64,000 nt of DNA from positions 45,021-109,020 of the forward strand of contig NZ_AUFB01000021.1 in NCBI RefSeq assembly GCF_000426285.1, given 5' to 3'. Source of the stretch: Rhizobium leucaenae USDA 9039. Lineage in GTDB: Bacteria > Pseudomonadota > Alphaproteobacteria > Rhizobiales > Rhizobiaceae. This document shows, one piece after another, positions 8,529-17,998 of this stretch (its first letter is position 1; the number at the start of each line of letters is the position of its first letter). A model generated the notes under the pieces. The model was not told where the DNA came from. It made no database searches and worked only from the letters and a program-made list of their open reading frames with translations. A program made the translations under genes and the position numbers.

Positions 8529-9833
8529 TTACACCAGCACCTCTTGATCGACCCGATCCTCGGCGCCGAAGAATTTCAGATAGCGCTCCACCTCGGCGGG
8601 TTCGCCCGTGGCCTTCTGCGGATTGTCCGAAAGCTTGACGGCCGGTCGGCCATTGGCTTCGATCACCTTGCAGACGATCGAGATCGGGTTGAGGCCATGG
8701 ATTTCGGTGGGCGCACAGCCGGCGAAATCATTGGTGAGGTTGGTGCCCCAGCCGAAGCCCATGCGCACGCGGCCCTCGAAATGCTTATAGGTCGCAATGA
8801 TCGCATCGACATCCAGACCGTCGGAAAAGATTAGAAGTTTCTGGCGGGGATCGCGACCCATCTTCTTCCACCATTCGATGATCTTTTCGCCGCCTTCGAT
8901 CGGGGGCGCGCTGTCCGGGCGAAAACCAGTCCAGTCGGCCACCCATTCCGGCGCATTGCGCAGAAAAGAGGCCGTGCCGAAGGCGTCGGGGAGAACCACC
9001 AAAAGGTTGCCGCCATAGAGGCGGTTCCAGTCGCGCAACACCTTGTAGGGCGCTTTGCCAAGCTCCTCATCGGTCTTGGCCAGTGCCGCCGCCACCATCG
9101 GCAGCTCGTGCGCGTTGGTGCCGACCGCCTCAAGATCTGAATCCATGGCGAGAAGAACATTGCTGGTGCCGGTGAAGGCATGGCTGACACCCTCCTTCAG
9201 CGCTTCAACGCACCAACGCTGCCAGAGGAAACTGTGGCGTCGCCGGGTACCGAAATCGGAAATGCGCAGGTTAGGAAGCTCCCTCAGCCGCTCGACCTTT
9301 TCCCACATCTTCGCCTTGGCGCGTGCATAGAGGACATCGAGCGTGAAAGGACCCAGCGCCTTCAGCGCGGCACGCGAGCGGAGCTCGTTGATGATGGCGA
9401 GTGCCGGAATCTCCCACATGGTCGTTTCCTTCCACGAGCCGTGGAAGTCGAGAATATACTGCCCGTCACGCTTGGACAGCTCATATTCCGGAAGCTGGAA
9501 ATTCGACAGCCAGGCCAGGAATTCCGGCTCGAAGATCTGGGCGCGACCGTAGAAGCTGTTACCCGCCAGCCAAATCATCTCCTTCTTGGAAAGCCTGATG
9601 GTGCGCGCATGATCGAGCTGCTCGCGCAGTTCCTTCTCGTCGATCACTTCGGCGAGCCGGACACTCTTCGTGCGATTGATCAAGGAGAAGGTGGCGTCGA
9701 CATCCGGATAAAGCTTCCAGATCATCTGCAGCATCAGAAGCTTGTAGAAATCCGTATCGATCAGGCTGCGGATGATCGGATCGAGCTTCCAGGTATGGTT
9801 ATAGACACGGGTGGCGATATCCGTCTTCGTCAT
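8529..9833 (-). CDS. pncB: Nicotinate phosphoribosyltransferase
   Basis: A 434-residue enzyme of the NAD salvage pathway: nicotinate, PRPP and ATP give nicotinate mononucleotide. The alphaproteobacterial PncB pattern is clear, with LIDTDFYKLLMLQMIWKLYPDVDATFSLINRT at the N terminus, DFGTRRRHS, FTGTSNVLLA and AVGTNAHELPM (the histidine that becomes phosphorylated), and IFSDGLDVDAI in the phosphoribosyl-binding C-terminal part. The length is normal. It appears monocistronic, upstream of the toxin-antitoxin pair on the same strand. Confidence 0.95.
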   Translation of the reverse strand: MTKTDIATRVYNHTWKLDPIIRSLIDTDFYKLLMLQMIWKLYPDVDATFSLINRTKSVRLAEVIDEKELREQLDHARTIRLSKKEMIWLAGNSFYGRAQIFEPEFLAWLSNFQLPEYELSKRDGQYILDFHGSWKETTMWEIPALAIINELRSRAALKALGPFTLDVLYARAKAKMWEKVERLRELPNLRISDFGTRRRHSFLWQRWCVEALKEGVSHAFTGTSNVLLAMDSDLEAVGTNAHELPMVAAALAKTDEELGKAPYKVLRDWNRLYGGNLLVVLPDAFGTASFLRNAPEWVADWTGFRPDSAPPIEGGEKIIEWWKKMGRDPRQKLLIFSDGLDVDAIIATYKHFEGRVRMGFGWGTNLTNDFAGCAPTEIHGLNPISIVCKVIEANGRPAVKLSDNPQKATGEPAEVERYLKFFGAEDRVDQEVLV

Positions 9834-10029
9834 CTCGTTCCTGCCCGTCTCCCTGTGCCCCAGACGTCATGCTTCGCGCCGCCAGCGCGCTGGCGGCGGG
9901 TATAATGCTCCTGTTATCAAAAAATGTTGAGCGAAAGTCCAGTCACTGAAAGGAAATTGATACTGAATTAAACTCGCTGCTGCCGAGGTCCGCAGCGTGG
10001 GCCTAGCTCGTGATCGATGGCCGAATTCA

Positions 10030-10302
10030 CTACGGCTGGGAATTGCCTTGAACCGGCGGTTTCGGCGCCGTGGTCTGGTTCTCGGTCGCCGTCACGGGTG
10101 CTGTGTGCGAGGCTTCGTAGCTACCCCATAGCTCCACCAGAGCCCAGACGACCGCTGTCAGAGCAAGCGCAACAAGAAGCACCGCCAATACCCGGCGCCC
10201 CATATGCCCCTGTTTGGCCTCGGTCGCCGGCAATTCCTTTTCCTCATGCAGGCGCTGATCAGAATTCTCCCAATGCGTATGGGTTTCCAGCTTCCGTGGC
10301 AT
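10030..10302 (-). CDS. Small single-pass membrane protein, unknown function
   Basis: A 90-residue product: about 33 polar, charged residues, then one membrane helix (VLAVLLVALALTAVVWALVELW), then a Thr/Pro/Gln-rich tail. No recognised domain. It lies between pncB and the ghrA-like gene on the same strand, with gaps of 196 and 77 bp, so linkage to either is unclear. Similar short proteins occur in Rhizobiaceae, but no role can be inferred. Confidence 0.7.
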   Translation of the reverse strand: MPRKLETHTHWENSDQRLHEEKELPATEAKQGHMGRRVLAVLLVALALTAVVWALVELWGSYEASHTAPVTATENQTTAPKPPVQGNSQP

Positions 10303-10379
10303 GACAGCCTCCTTCCAAATTCGCCTTGCGGTGGCGTTCTTTGGAAAACGGAGGCGGCTCTGGAAGGTTCCGAAGGCGC

Positions 10380-11339
10380 TCAGTAGCCCCGGCTGCGATC
10401 CACCAGATATTGCAGAGGCTCGCCGCGTTCGAAGCGGGCGATCTGCTCTTCGATATGGCGCATCAGCGAATGCTCCTCGGAGACCGCCGCATCATGCGGA
10501 GTGATGACGACATTCTCCAGACCCCAGAGCGGGTCGTCCATCGGCAGCGGCTCGACATCGAAGACATCGAGCGATGCGCCACCAAGGACGCCGGTTTCGA
10601 TCGCCGAGACGATATCGGCCTGAACCTGGCTCTTGCCGCGTCCGGCGTTGATGAACACCGGCTTGCCCAGGGCGCCGCCGCGACGAAGCCTGGAAAAGAG
10701 CGAGCCGTTGTAAAGCCCCGTCGTTTCCGGCGTCAGCGGCAGCAGGCCGACGAGAATATCGGTCCGCGCGAGAAAGGCATCAAGCTCGCTGGCGTCGAAA
10801 GTTTCCATGCCGTCGATGTGCTTCTTCTGCCGCGACCAGCCAATGACATTGAAGCCCATGACCTTGAGTTTGGCGGCGGCATCGAGGCCGAGAATGCCGA
10901 GTCCCATGACCCCGACCGTGACTTCGCGTGCCTCGGGCGCCGGAAGATGACCCCAGACGCGCTTGCGCTGGTGCCTGAAGTGACCGAAGACGTCGCGCAG
11001 ATGCATGAGGCATTGCAGCACAACCCATTCCGTCATGCGCACCGTCAAGCTGCGGTCGACGAAGCGGACGATGGGAATGTCGGGAAGACCGGGGATATTC
11101 AACATCGAATCGACGCCGGCGCCGCCGGAAAAGATGACCTTGAGGTTGGGCGCGCGCTGAAAGAGATCGGCCTCCGGCTTCCACAGAAGGGCATAGTCGA
11201 CCTGGCTCAGATCCGCGCCTTTGTTGGCGGGATCGGCGAGATTGATACTGCCGCGATCGGCAAAAGCGGTTTTTAGGGCCGCGGCGATGGCTTCAGGCGT
11301 GAATTTGAGATCGACGAGAACGGGGCTTTTGACGGGCAT
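10380..11339 (-). CDS. ghrA: Glyoxylate/hydroxypyruvate reductase A-like 2-hydroxyacid dehydrogenase
   Basis: A 319-residue D-isomer-specific 2-hydroxyacid dehydrogenase. The dinucleotide-binding loop reads VGVMGLGILGLDAA. The catalytic Arg is likely in FINAGRGKSQV, the Glu in LDVFDVEPLP and the His in VVITPHDAA. The length and the truncated N-terminal catalytic domain fit GhrA-type enzymes that reduce glyoxylate and hydroxypyruvate with NADPH. It starts only 11 bases after the yejF stop on the same strand, so it is very probably the last cistron of the yej operon. The gene name is by similarity. Confidence 0.85.
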   Translation of the reverse strand: MPVKSPVLVDLKFTPEAIAAALKTAFADRGSINLADPANKGADLSQVDYALLWKPEADLFQRAPNLKVIFSGGAGVDSMLNIPGLPDIPIVRFVDRSLTVRMTEWVVLQCLMHLRDVFGHFRHQRKRVWGHLPAPEAREVTVGVMGLGILGLDAAAKLKVMGFNVIGWSRQKKHIDGMETFDASELDAFLARTDILVGLLPLTPETTGLYNGSLFSRLRRGGALGKPVFINAGRGKSQVQADIVSAIETGVLGGASLDVFDVEPLPMDDPLWGLENVVITPHDAAVSEEHSLMRHIEEQIARFERGEPLQYLVDRSRGY

Positions 11340-11350
11340 GGCGATTGTCT

Positions 11351-12988
11351 TTATTGCTGAACGGCGGCAGTGGGGACCGCCTCGATGTTGAAGGCGGCGG
11401 CGAGAAGCGCCTTGGTGTAATCCTCTTTCGGCGCACGGAAAATCTCCGCCGACGAGCCCTGCTCCACGACCTTGCCGAAGCGCATGACGATCAGGTCGTT
11501 CGCAAGTGCCTTCACCACCTTCAGATCATGACTGATGAAGAGATAGGCAAGGTCATGGCGCCGCTGCAGATCGCGCAGCAGATCGACCACCTGCGCCTGC
11601 ACGCTCATGTCGAGCGCCGAGGTCGGCTCGTCCAGCATGACGAAACGCGGCTTCAGCACCATGGCGCGGGCAATGGCGATACGCTGGCGCTGGCCGCCCG
11701 AGAATTCATGCGGGAAGCGCCAGCGGGTCGAGGGATCGAGACCCACCTCCTCCAGCGCCCAGCAGACGCGCTGATCGCGCTCTTCCGCCGATAGAGATTG
11801 CTCATGCACCTTCAGCCCCTCGGCAATGATTTCGCCGACCGACATACGCGGGCTCAGCGATCCATAGGGATCCTGAAAAACGACCTGAAGCTGGTTGCGC
11901 AGCGGCCGCATCTCTCTGAAGGAATAGTCCGCAATGTCCTTGCCGACAAAGCTGATGCGGCCTCTGGAGGAGATCAGCCGGGCAAGCGCCAAGCCGAGCG
12001 TCGTCTTGCCGGAGCCGGATTCGCCGACGACGCCGAGCGTCTGGCCGGCCCTCAGCCTCAGATCGATGCCGTCGACCGCCTTCACATGGTCGACCACCTT
12101 GCGCATCAGCCCTGCCTTGATCGGGAACCAGACCTTGATGTCGGAGCCTTCCATGACGACGGGCTTGCTGGTGTCGCCCACCGGCGGCTCGCCGCGCGGT
12201 TCGGCAGCCAGCAGGTGCCGGGTATAGTCATGCTGCGGATGGGTGAAGACCTCCTCCACCGTGCCGGTCTCGACGATATGGCCCTTGGTCATGACGCAGA
12301 CGCGATCGGCAAATTTGCGGACGATGCCGAGATCGTGGGTGATGAACAGCATCGACATGCCATGCGCGCCCTTGAGGTCCCGCAGCAATTGGAGGATCTG
12401 CGCCTGCACGGTGACGTCAAGCGCCGTCGTCGGCTCGTCGGCGATCAGAAGCTCCGGCCGGTTGGCGAGCGCCATGGCAATCATCACGCGCTGGCGCTGG
12501 CCTCCGGACAGCTCATGCGGATAGGCCTTGAGGCGTTTTTCCGGCTCGCGGATGCCGACCTGGTTGAGGAGATCCAGTGTGCGGGCGCGGGCCGGCTGGC
12601 CGACCATGCCCTGGTGCAGCGCGAGGATTTCGCCGATCTGCTTTTCGATCGTATGGAGCGGATTGAGCGAGGTCATCGGCTCCTGGAAGATCATGGTGAT
12701 GTCGTTGCCGCGGACGGCACGCAGCTCATTATCGGACGCTTTCAGCAGGTCCTTGCCCTTGAACAGGATTTCACCCGAGGGATGGCTGGCAGACGGATAA
12801 GGTAGCAGCTTCAGGATCGAGTTGGCCGACACCGATTTGCCGGACCCGGATTCGCCGACCAGCGCCAAGACTTCGCCCTTGGCGATATCGAAGGAGATAC
12901 CATCGACCGCAGTCGAGGTTCGCCCGCCCTGGTGAAAGGCGACGGATAGATTGCGGACGGAGAGCAATGGGGTTGAGTTTCCGCTCAT
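11351..12988 (-). CDS. yejF: Microcin C-type peptide ABC transporter, double ATPase YejF
   Basis: A 545-residue ATPase with two nucleotide-binding domains. The first has Walker A GESGSGKSVS, signature LSGGQRQRV and Walker B LLIADEPTTALD. The second has GESGSGKTTL, FSGGQRQRI and FVMLDEPTSALD. The start at 12988 overlaps the yejE stop by ATGA and replaces a much longer unsupported frame reaching 13672. It powers import of oligopeptides and microcin C-like compounds by YejABE. In Sinorhizobium this transporter is known to matter for tolerance of plant NCR peptides. Confidence 0.93.
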   Translation of the reverse strand: MSGNSTPLLSVRNLSVAFHQGGRTSTAVDGISFDIAKGEVLALVGESGSGKSVSANSILKLLPYPSASHPSGEILFKGKDLLKASDNELRAVRGNDITMIFQEPMTSLNPLHTIEKQIGEILALHQGMVGQPARARTLDLLNQVGIREPEKRLKAYPHELSGGQRQRVMIAMALANRPELLIADEPTTALDVTVQAQILQLLRDLKGAHGMSMLFITHDLGIVRKFADRVCVMTKGHIVETGTVEEVFTHPQHDYTRHLLAAEPRGEPPVGDTSKPVVMEGSDIKVWFPIKAGLMRKVVDHVKAVDGIDLRLRAGQTLGVVGESGSGKTTLGLALARLISSRGRISFVGKDIADYSFREMRPLRNQLQVVFQDPYGSLSPRMSVGEIIAEGLKVHEQSLSAEERDQRVCWALEEVGLDPSTRWRFPHEFSGGQRQRIAIARAMVLKPRFVMLDEPTSALDMSVQAQVVDLLRDLQRRHDLAYLFISHDLKVVKALANDLIVMRFGKVVEQGSSAEIFRAPKEDYTKALLAAAFNIEAVPTAAVQQ

Positions 12989-14139
12989 CGAAACGTCTTC
13001 CTCGGATCGAATGCATCGCGCACGGCCTCGCCGATGAAGATCAGAAGCGACAGCATGATCGACATGGTGAAGAAGGCGGAAAGGCCAAGCCAGGGGGCTT
13101 GCAGGTTGGATTTGCCCTGAGCGATCATCTCGCCGAGCGAAGGCGAGCCGGGGGGCATGCCGAAGCCTAAGAAATCCAGCGAGGTCAGCGTCGTGATCGA
13201 GCCCGAGAGAATGAAGGGCACGAAGGTCAGGGTCGCGACCATGGCGTTCGGCAGCAGGTGGCGGTACATGATGGTGACGTTGTTGACGCCGAGCGCTCGC
13301 GCGGCGCGCACATATTCGAAATTGCGCGCCCGCAGGAATTCGGCGCGCACGACGCCGACGAGGCCCACCCAGGAAAATAGCAGCAGGATGCCGAGAAGGA
13401 TGAAGAAGCCGGGCGGCAGGACCGAGGCGATGATCAGCAGAATGTAGAGCACCGGCATCGAGGACCATATTTCGATGAAGCGCTGCAGCAGAAGGTCGGT
13501 CCAGCCGCCGAAATAGCCTTGGATGGCACCGGCGGCAACGCCGACGACCGCCGAGCAGATGGTGAGCGCCAGGCCGAACAGCACCGAGATGCGGAAGCCG
13601 TAGATCATGCGTGCCAGCACATCGCGCGCCTGGTCGTCCGTGCCGAGCCAGTTGAGATTGCTCAAAGTGCAATTCGGATCGTCAACACCCTTTTCATAGC
13701 CGGAGCATCGCTGTTCCCTGCTCATCAGCCAGAAGGGCGGGGTCGGCGCCGACATTCCCTTCGGAAGGTTGGAGTTCGCCGTTTGGTAGGAATAGTGGAT
13801 CGGCGGCCAGATCATCCAGCCATTGGCGTTGATCTCCTGCCTGATATCCTCTGCGCGATAATCGGTCTGTGCCAGGAAGCCGCCGAACTTGTCCTCGGGG
13901 TAATCGACGAAGACCGGCGTCAGGATCTCGCCCTTATAGGAGATGAGGATCGGCCGGTCGTTGGCGATGAACTCCGCTCCGAGACTGAGAACGAACAGGA
14001 TCAGGAATAGCCAGAGAGACCAGTAGCCGCGGCGGTTCGCCTTGAAATTCTGCCAGCGGCGAATGTTGGTCGGCGAAAAGAGGCCCTTGCGCGGCGGCTT
14101 TACCGCTGCCGGGGCTGCCGATTTGGTCGTAGCGTCCAT
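12985..14139 (-). CDS. yejE: Microcin C-type ABC transporter permease YejE
   Basis: A 384-residue inner-membrane permease of the dipeptide/oligopeptide class. After an N-terminal helix (YWSLWLFLILFVLSLGAEFIAND) comes a long periplasmic segment, typical of YejE, then the permease domain with the signature region EYVRAARALGVNNVTIMYRHLLPNA that contacts the ATPase. It is coupled on both sides: its ATG shares one base with the yejB stop, and its stop overlaps the yejF start. Confidence 0.93.
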   Translation of the reverse strand: MDATTKSAAPAAVKPPRKGLFSPTNIRRWQNFKANRRGYWSLWLFLILFVLSLGAEFIANDRPILISYKGEILTPVFVDYPEDKFGGFLAQTDYRAEDIRQEINANGWMIWPPIHYSYQTANSNLPKGMSAPTPPFWLMSREQRCSGYEKGVDDPNCTLSNLNWLGTDDQARDVLARMIYGFRISVLFGLALTICSAVVGVAAGAIQGYFGGWTDLLLQRFIEIWSSMPVLYILLIIASVLPPGFFILLGILLLFSWVGLVGVVRAEFLRARNFEYVRAARALGVNNVTIMYRHLLPNAMVATLTFVPFILSGSITTLTSLDFLGFGMPPGSPSLGEMIAQGKSNLQAPWLGLSAFFTMSIMLSLLIFIGEAVRDAFDPRKTFR

Positions 14140-15230
14140 CAGACGTCCCTCCGCTCGAAATCGATGCGCGGGTCGATCCAGGTATAAATCAGGTCCGAGA
14201 TCAGGCCGACGAACAAGCCAAGCAGCGAGAAGATGTAGAGCGTTGCGAACACGATCGGATAATCACGCTGGACGACGGAGAGATAGCTGAGGCGGCCGAG
14301 GCCGTCGAGCGAGAAGATGTTCTCGATCAGCAGCGAACCGGTGAAGAAGGCGGAGATGAAGGCACCGGGGAAACCGGCGATGACGATGAGCATGGCATTG
14401 CGGAAGACGTGGCCATAAAGCACGCGCCGTTCGCTAAGGCCCTTGGCGCGGGCCGTGATGACATATTGCTTCTTGATCTCTTCGATGAAGGAATTCTTGG
14501 TCAGAAGCGTCGTCGTGGCGAAGGCGGCGAGCGACAGCGAGATCAGCGGCAGCACGAGATGCCAGAGATAATCGATGATCTTCTGCCACCATGTAAGATC
14601 GGCGAAATTGTCGGAGACGAGGCCGCGCAACGGAAACCAATCGAAGAAGGAACCGCCGGCAAATAACACGATGAGCATGATGCCGAAGAGGAAGCTCGGA
14701 ACGGCATAGCCGATGATGATGACCCCGGATGTCCAGACATCGAAGGTCGATCCATCCTGGATCGCCTTGCGGATGCCGAGCGGGATGGAGATGGCGTAGG
14801 AGAAGATCAGGATCCAGATGCCGAGCGAGATCGACACGGGCAGTTTCTGCCCGATGAGGTCGATCACCGTGGTATTGCGGAAAAAGCTTTCGCCGAAATT
14901 GAAGCGGATATAGTTCCACATCATCTGGCCGAAGCGCTCAAGCGGCGGCTTGTCGAAGCCGAACTGCTTGTCGAGCTTGGCGATCAGCTCCGGATCAAGA
15001 CCCTGGGCGCCGCGGTATTTCGAATTGCTGTCATCGACGCTCTGCTGGCCGAGCACATCGGTGCCGCCGGAAAGACGACCATTGGCGTTGTCGGCCTGGC
15101 CGGTCAATTGCGCGATCACCTGCTCGACGGGACCGCCGGGCGCGAACTGCACGATGGTAAAGGAGATCGCCATGATGCCGATGATGGTCGGGATCATCAG
15201 CAGCAGACGTCTGAGGATATAGGCGCCCAT
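14139..15230 (-). CDS. yejB: Microcin C-type ABC transporter permease YejB
   Basis: A 363-residue permease. The ATG at 15230 gives the typical start MGAYILRRLLLMIPTIIGIMAISFTIVQFAPGGP; an upstream in-frame extension to 15365 is polar and unlike the family. The ATPase-contacting loop reads YVITARAKGLSERRVLYGHVFRNAML. It forms the channel with YejE and receives peptide from YejA. The gap to yejA is 147 bp, larger than the other gaps in this operon. Confidence 0.92.
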   Translation of the reverse strand: MGAYILRRLLLMIPTIIGIMAISFTIVQFAPGGPVEQVIAQLTGQADNANGRLSGGTDVLGQQSVDDSNSKYRGAQGLDPELIAKLDKQFGFDKPPLERFGQMMWNYIRFNFGESFFRNTTVIDLIGQKLPVSISLGIWILIFSYAISIPLGIRKAIQDGSTFDVWTSGVIIIGYAVPSFLFGIMLIVLFAGGSFFDWFPLRGLVSDNFADLTWWQKIIDYLWHLVLPLISLSLAAFATTTLLTKNSFIEEIKKQYVITARAKGLSERRVLYGHVFRNAMLIVIAGFPGAFISAFFTGSLLIENIFSLDGLGRLSYLSVVQRDYPIVFATLYIFSLLGLFVGLISDLIYTWIDPRIDFERRDV

Positions 15231-15377
15231 CAGCTCGTCACTCCCGTTCCAGGGAAACCGCCACATGCGGGGCGCATCCGTCCGTCGTTCAAATCGTTTC
15301 TTCCCTTCCGCCGCATCAGGATTGCCGAATCGGCACCGGCCATTTGGAGCCAGCGCCGCCGTCATTGCAAGAGCCGC

Positions 15378-17216
15378 TCACTTCGCGGCGTCTTTCGACC
15401 ACCAGACCTCGGGAAAGCCGATGGAGTAATAGGGCAGCTCCGGCAAATGGGCGAATTTGTCCCAATAAGCTATCCTGGTCGTCGTGCCGTAGAAGGTCGG
15501 CACGACGTAGTGATGGGCGAGCAGCACGCGGTCGAGCGCCCTGGTCGTCGCTTCCTTTTCCGACACGTCCTTTGCGAAGATCACCTTCTGGATAAGAGCA
15601 TCGATGCCCGGGTCGGCAATGCCCGCATAGTTGCGCGAGCCCTGGCGGCTGGCGGAAGCGGAGCCCCAGAAATCGGCCTGCTCATTGCCGGGGTTCAACG
15701 TCTCGGCCCAGACGACCCAGATCATGTCATAGTCGAAGCTGCGGACGCGGTTGATATATTGCGAGGGATCGACGGTCCTGACGCTGGCATCGATACCGAT
15801 CTTGCGCAGATTCTGCACATAGGGCAGCACCGACCGCTCCAGCGAGGGATTGTTCAGCAGAAGCTCCAGCGAAAACGGCTTTCCGGTCTGCTCGTTCACC
15901 ATCCGGTTGCTCTTGAGGACCCAGCCCGCTTCCTTGAACAAGGCCACCGCTTTGCGAAGATTATCGCGCGCCTTCTGCGAATCGCCGCCGACGGGATTGG
16001 CGTAGGGGGTGGTGAAGACCTCTGCAGGCACCTTGTCCCTGACACTGTTCAAGACATCGAATTCCGCGCCTTGCGGCAGGCCGGAAGAGGAGTATGTGGT
16101 GCCGAAGAAGAAAGTATTGACGCGCGTCAGCTTGCCGAAGGACAGGGTGCGGTTCAGCTCCTCGAAATCGTAGGCGTAGTTCAACGCCTCGCGGACACGC
16201 TGGTCCTTGAATTGCTCGCGCCGCATATTGGGAACGAGCGCTTGCATGATGCCGACCGAGCGCAGCGTGTTGGGCAATTCCTCGCGCTTGATGCGGCCGT
16301 CCTTGGCGGCGGGAAAATCGTAGCCGGTCACCCAATGACTAGTGGAATTGTCCTGCCAGTAATCGATCGTACCGCCGCGAAACGCCTCGAAGGCGACGTC
16401 GTAATCGGAAAAATAGAGATAGTTTATCGCGCGGAAATTGTTCTCGCCGACATTCACCGGCAGGGTCTTGCCCCAATAATCGTCGCGCAGCTCATAGCGG
16501 ATCGAGGCTCCCGGCTGGACGGATGCGATCCTGTAGGGGCCGGACCCCATGACCGGCTCCAGGGTCGTGCGGGAAATATCGCGCGGCTTGCCGTCCGGTC
16601 CGGTGCCTTCCCACCAATGTTTCGGCACAATGGTCAACTGGCCCAGGATCGAAGGCAACTCGCGATTGCCCTTCTCGTCGAAACGGAAGGTGACGTCGCG
16701 CTCGCCGGTCTTTTCGGCGCCCGCGACATGCCCGTAGTAGCTCGTCGCCATCGGATTGAGTTCTTTGGCTTTCTCGAAGCTGAAGATGACGTCCTCCGGC
16801 GTCACCGGAGTACCGTCTGCCCATTTCGCCTCGGCGCGCAGCCGGAAAGTGGCGCTCGAGACGTCGTCGGGATAGGAAACGCCCTCGGCAAGCAGGCCGT
16901 AGGAGGAATTGGCCTCGTCATCGGCCTTCTTCAGCAGCGTATCGTAGATCAGCTCCGTCCCGTCGGCGGGATTTCCCTTGAACAGCACAGTGTTGAGCGT
17001 GTCGAACGTGCCCTCGGCGGACAGCTTCAATTCGCCGCCCTTCGGTGCGTTCGGATTGACGTAGTCAAAATGCTTGAAGCCGGGCTGGTATTTCAGATCA
17101 CCGAGAATGGCGGTGCCAATACGGAACTGTAGCTCGTCGGCGTTAGATGGCGCCGGCAAGATCAGCAGGCAGAAAAGAGAAGCAACCAAGCCTGCTTTCA
17201 ACCGCGACAATGCCAT
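15378..17216 (-). CDS. yejA: Extracellular peptide-binding protein YejA
   Basis: A 612-residue periplasmic binding protein of the SBP family 5 (oligopeptide/nickel) class. The cleavable signal peptide is MALSRLKAGLVASLFCLLILPAPSNADE. Family landmarks are LRAEAKWADGTPVTPEDVIFSFE and the lobe closing near YDMIWVVWAETLNPGNEQADFWGS. It is the first gene of the minus-strand operon yejA-B-E-F-ghrA. The 110 bp to the tetR gene, which is on the same strand, should hold its promoter. Confidence 0.93.
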   Translation of the reverse strand: MALSRLKAGLVASLFCLLILPAPSNADELQFRIGTAILGDLKYQPGFKHFDYVNPNAPKGGELKLSAEGTFDTLNTVLFKGNPADGTELIYDTLLKKADDEANSSYGLLAEGVSYPDDVSSATFRLRAEAKWADGTPVTPEDVIFSFEKAKELNPMATSYYGHVAGAEKTGERDVTFRFDEKGNRELPSILGQLTIVPKHWWEGTGPDGKPRDISRTTLEPVMGSGPYRIASVQPGASIRYELRDDYWGKTLPVNVGENNFRAINYLYFSDYDVAFEAFRGGTIDYWQDNSTSHWVTGYDFPAAKDGRIKREELPNTLRSVGIMQALVPNMRREQFKDQRVREALNYAYDFEELNRTLSFGKLTRVNTFFFGTTYSSSGLPQGAEFDVLNSVRDKVPAEVFTTPYANPVGGDSQKARDNLRKAVALFKEAGWVLKSNRMVNEQTGKPFSLELLLNNPSLERSVLPYVQNLRKIGIDASVRTVDPSQYINRVRSFDYDMIWVVWAETLNPGNEQADFWGSASASRQGSRNYAGIADPGIDALIQKVIFAKDVSEKEATTRALDRVLLAHHYVVPTFYGTTTRIAYWDKFAHLPELPYYSIGFPEVWWSKDAAK

Positions 17217-17326
17217 TCATGATCCTCTGATGATTTGATGGGAATCAAGCATAGGCCAAATGAGGGCAAAAAGCAGGACGGAATTGCTCATCTTTTCGCA
17301 AACCCGCCGATTGCTGCTCTATGAAA

Positions 17327-17962
17327 TCAGGCTTTTGCCGCAGCTTCTTCAAGGCGTTTGCGCAGCATCAGGCGCAATTCGCGCACAAGACGCCGGTCGC
17401 CGGCCGCTTCCGGCTCGTTGGCGGCGACGACGGCGATACGCAGCAGTTCGAGAACGATCGCCGCCATCAAGGCGACATCGTCCGTGACCGGCGGCTCGGC
17501 GCGCCGCAGGATGGCGGAAATCAGCTCCTTGAGCTCCGCCCGCGAACGGATCTTGCGATCCTTCGGGACGTCGCGGCGGGCGGCAAGCACCGGAAATTCC
17601 GGAAACTTCTCGATGAAGGCGCCGAGCCGGTCGAAGATGGCCTCGCCGCTATCGGCAGCCGAAAGGCCGCCGCTCTTTTCCGCGATGTCCTGAAGCACGG
17701 CTTTCAGCCGCTCCAGCCGATCGATATGCAGCGCTTCGGCAAGCAGCGGCTTGGTTGGGAAAAATTGATAGAGCGAGCCGATCGACGAATGCGCCTCGGC
17801 GGCGATCTCGGTCATCGTGGCAGCGTCATAACCCTTCTGAACGAAGATTTTTGCGGCCGCTTCCAAGAGCACGGCAACGCGATCATGGCCGCGGCGGCGC
17901 TTCGGAATACGCGTTTGCGGCTCCGCGCTTGATTTTTGCGAGGATTCCCTCATATTTGTCAT
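17327..17962 (-). CDS. TetR family transcriptional regulator
   Basis: A 211-residue regulator when started at 17962. The N-terminal helix-turn-helix spans about residues 20-70 (VLLEAAAKIFVQKGYDAATMTEIAAEAHSSIGSLYQFFPTKPLLAEALH), followed by a variable ligand domain. A second in-frame ATG lies at 17953, and a longer frame to 18091 would run into the divergent gene. Two near-identical 21-base repeats lie over and just upstream of the start, suggesting autorepression and control of the hydrolase 36 bp away. The ligand is unknown. Confidence 0.87.
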   Translation of the reverse strand: MTNMRESSQKSSAEPQTRIPKRRRGHDRVAVLLEAAAKIFVQKGYDAATMTEIAAEAHSSIGSLYQFFPTKPLLAEALHIDRLERLKAVLQDIAEKSGGLSAADSGEAIFDRLGAFIEKFPEFPVLAARRDVPKDRKIRSRAELKELISAILRRAEPPVTDDVALMAAIVLELLRIAVVAANEPEAAGDRRLVRELRLMLRKRLEEAAAKA

Positions 17963-17983
17963 TGTGAGGACACCCTCATATTT
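17937..17983. promoter_or_regulatory. Tandem TetR-type operator candidate
   Basis: Two 21-base copies at 17937-17957 and 17963-17983 match at 18 of 21 positions with a 26-base period. Each carries a GAGG-N4-CCTC palindrome, perfect as TGAGG-ACAC-CCTCA in the second copy (65-78 of the 17900s), followed by TATTT. The pair sits across the start of the TetR gene and just before the divergent hydrolase, the expected place for an operator shared by both. Binding by this TetR is inferred. Confidence 0.6.
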
Positions 17984-17998
17984 CCCCCGGAGCCCCTG

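Noticed and set aside
11798..12805. Open frame of 335 residues antisense to yejF
   Set aside because: Rich in His, Arg and Asp as expected for the complement of a high-GC gene, with no family resemblance.
15108..17132. Open frame of 674 residues antisense to yejA
   Set aside because: Lies wholly opposite yejA and yejB; no motif, and the yejA reading has a signal peptide and family landmarks.
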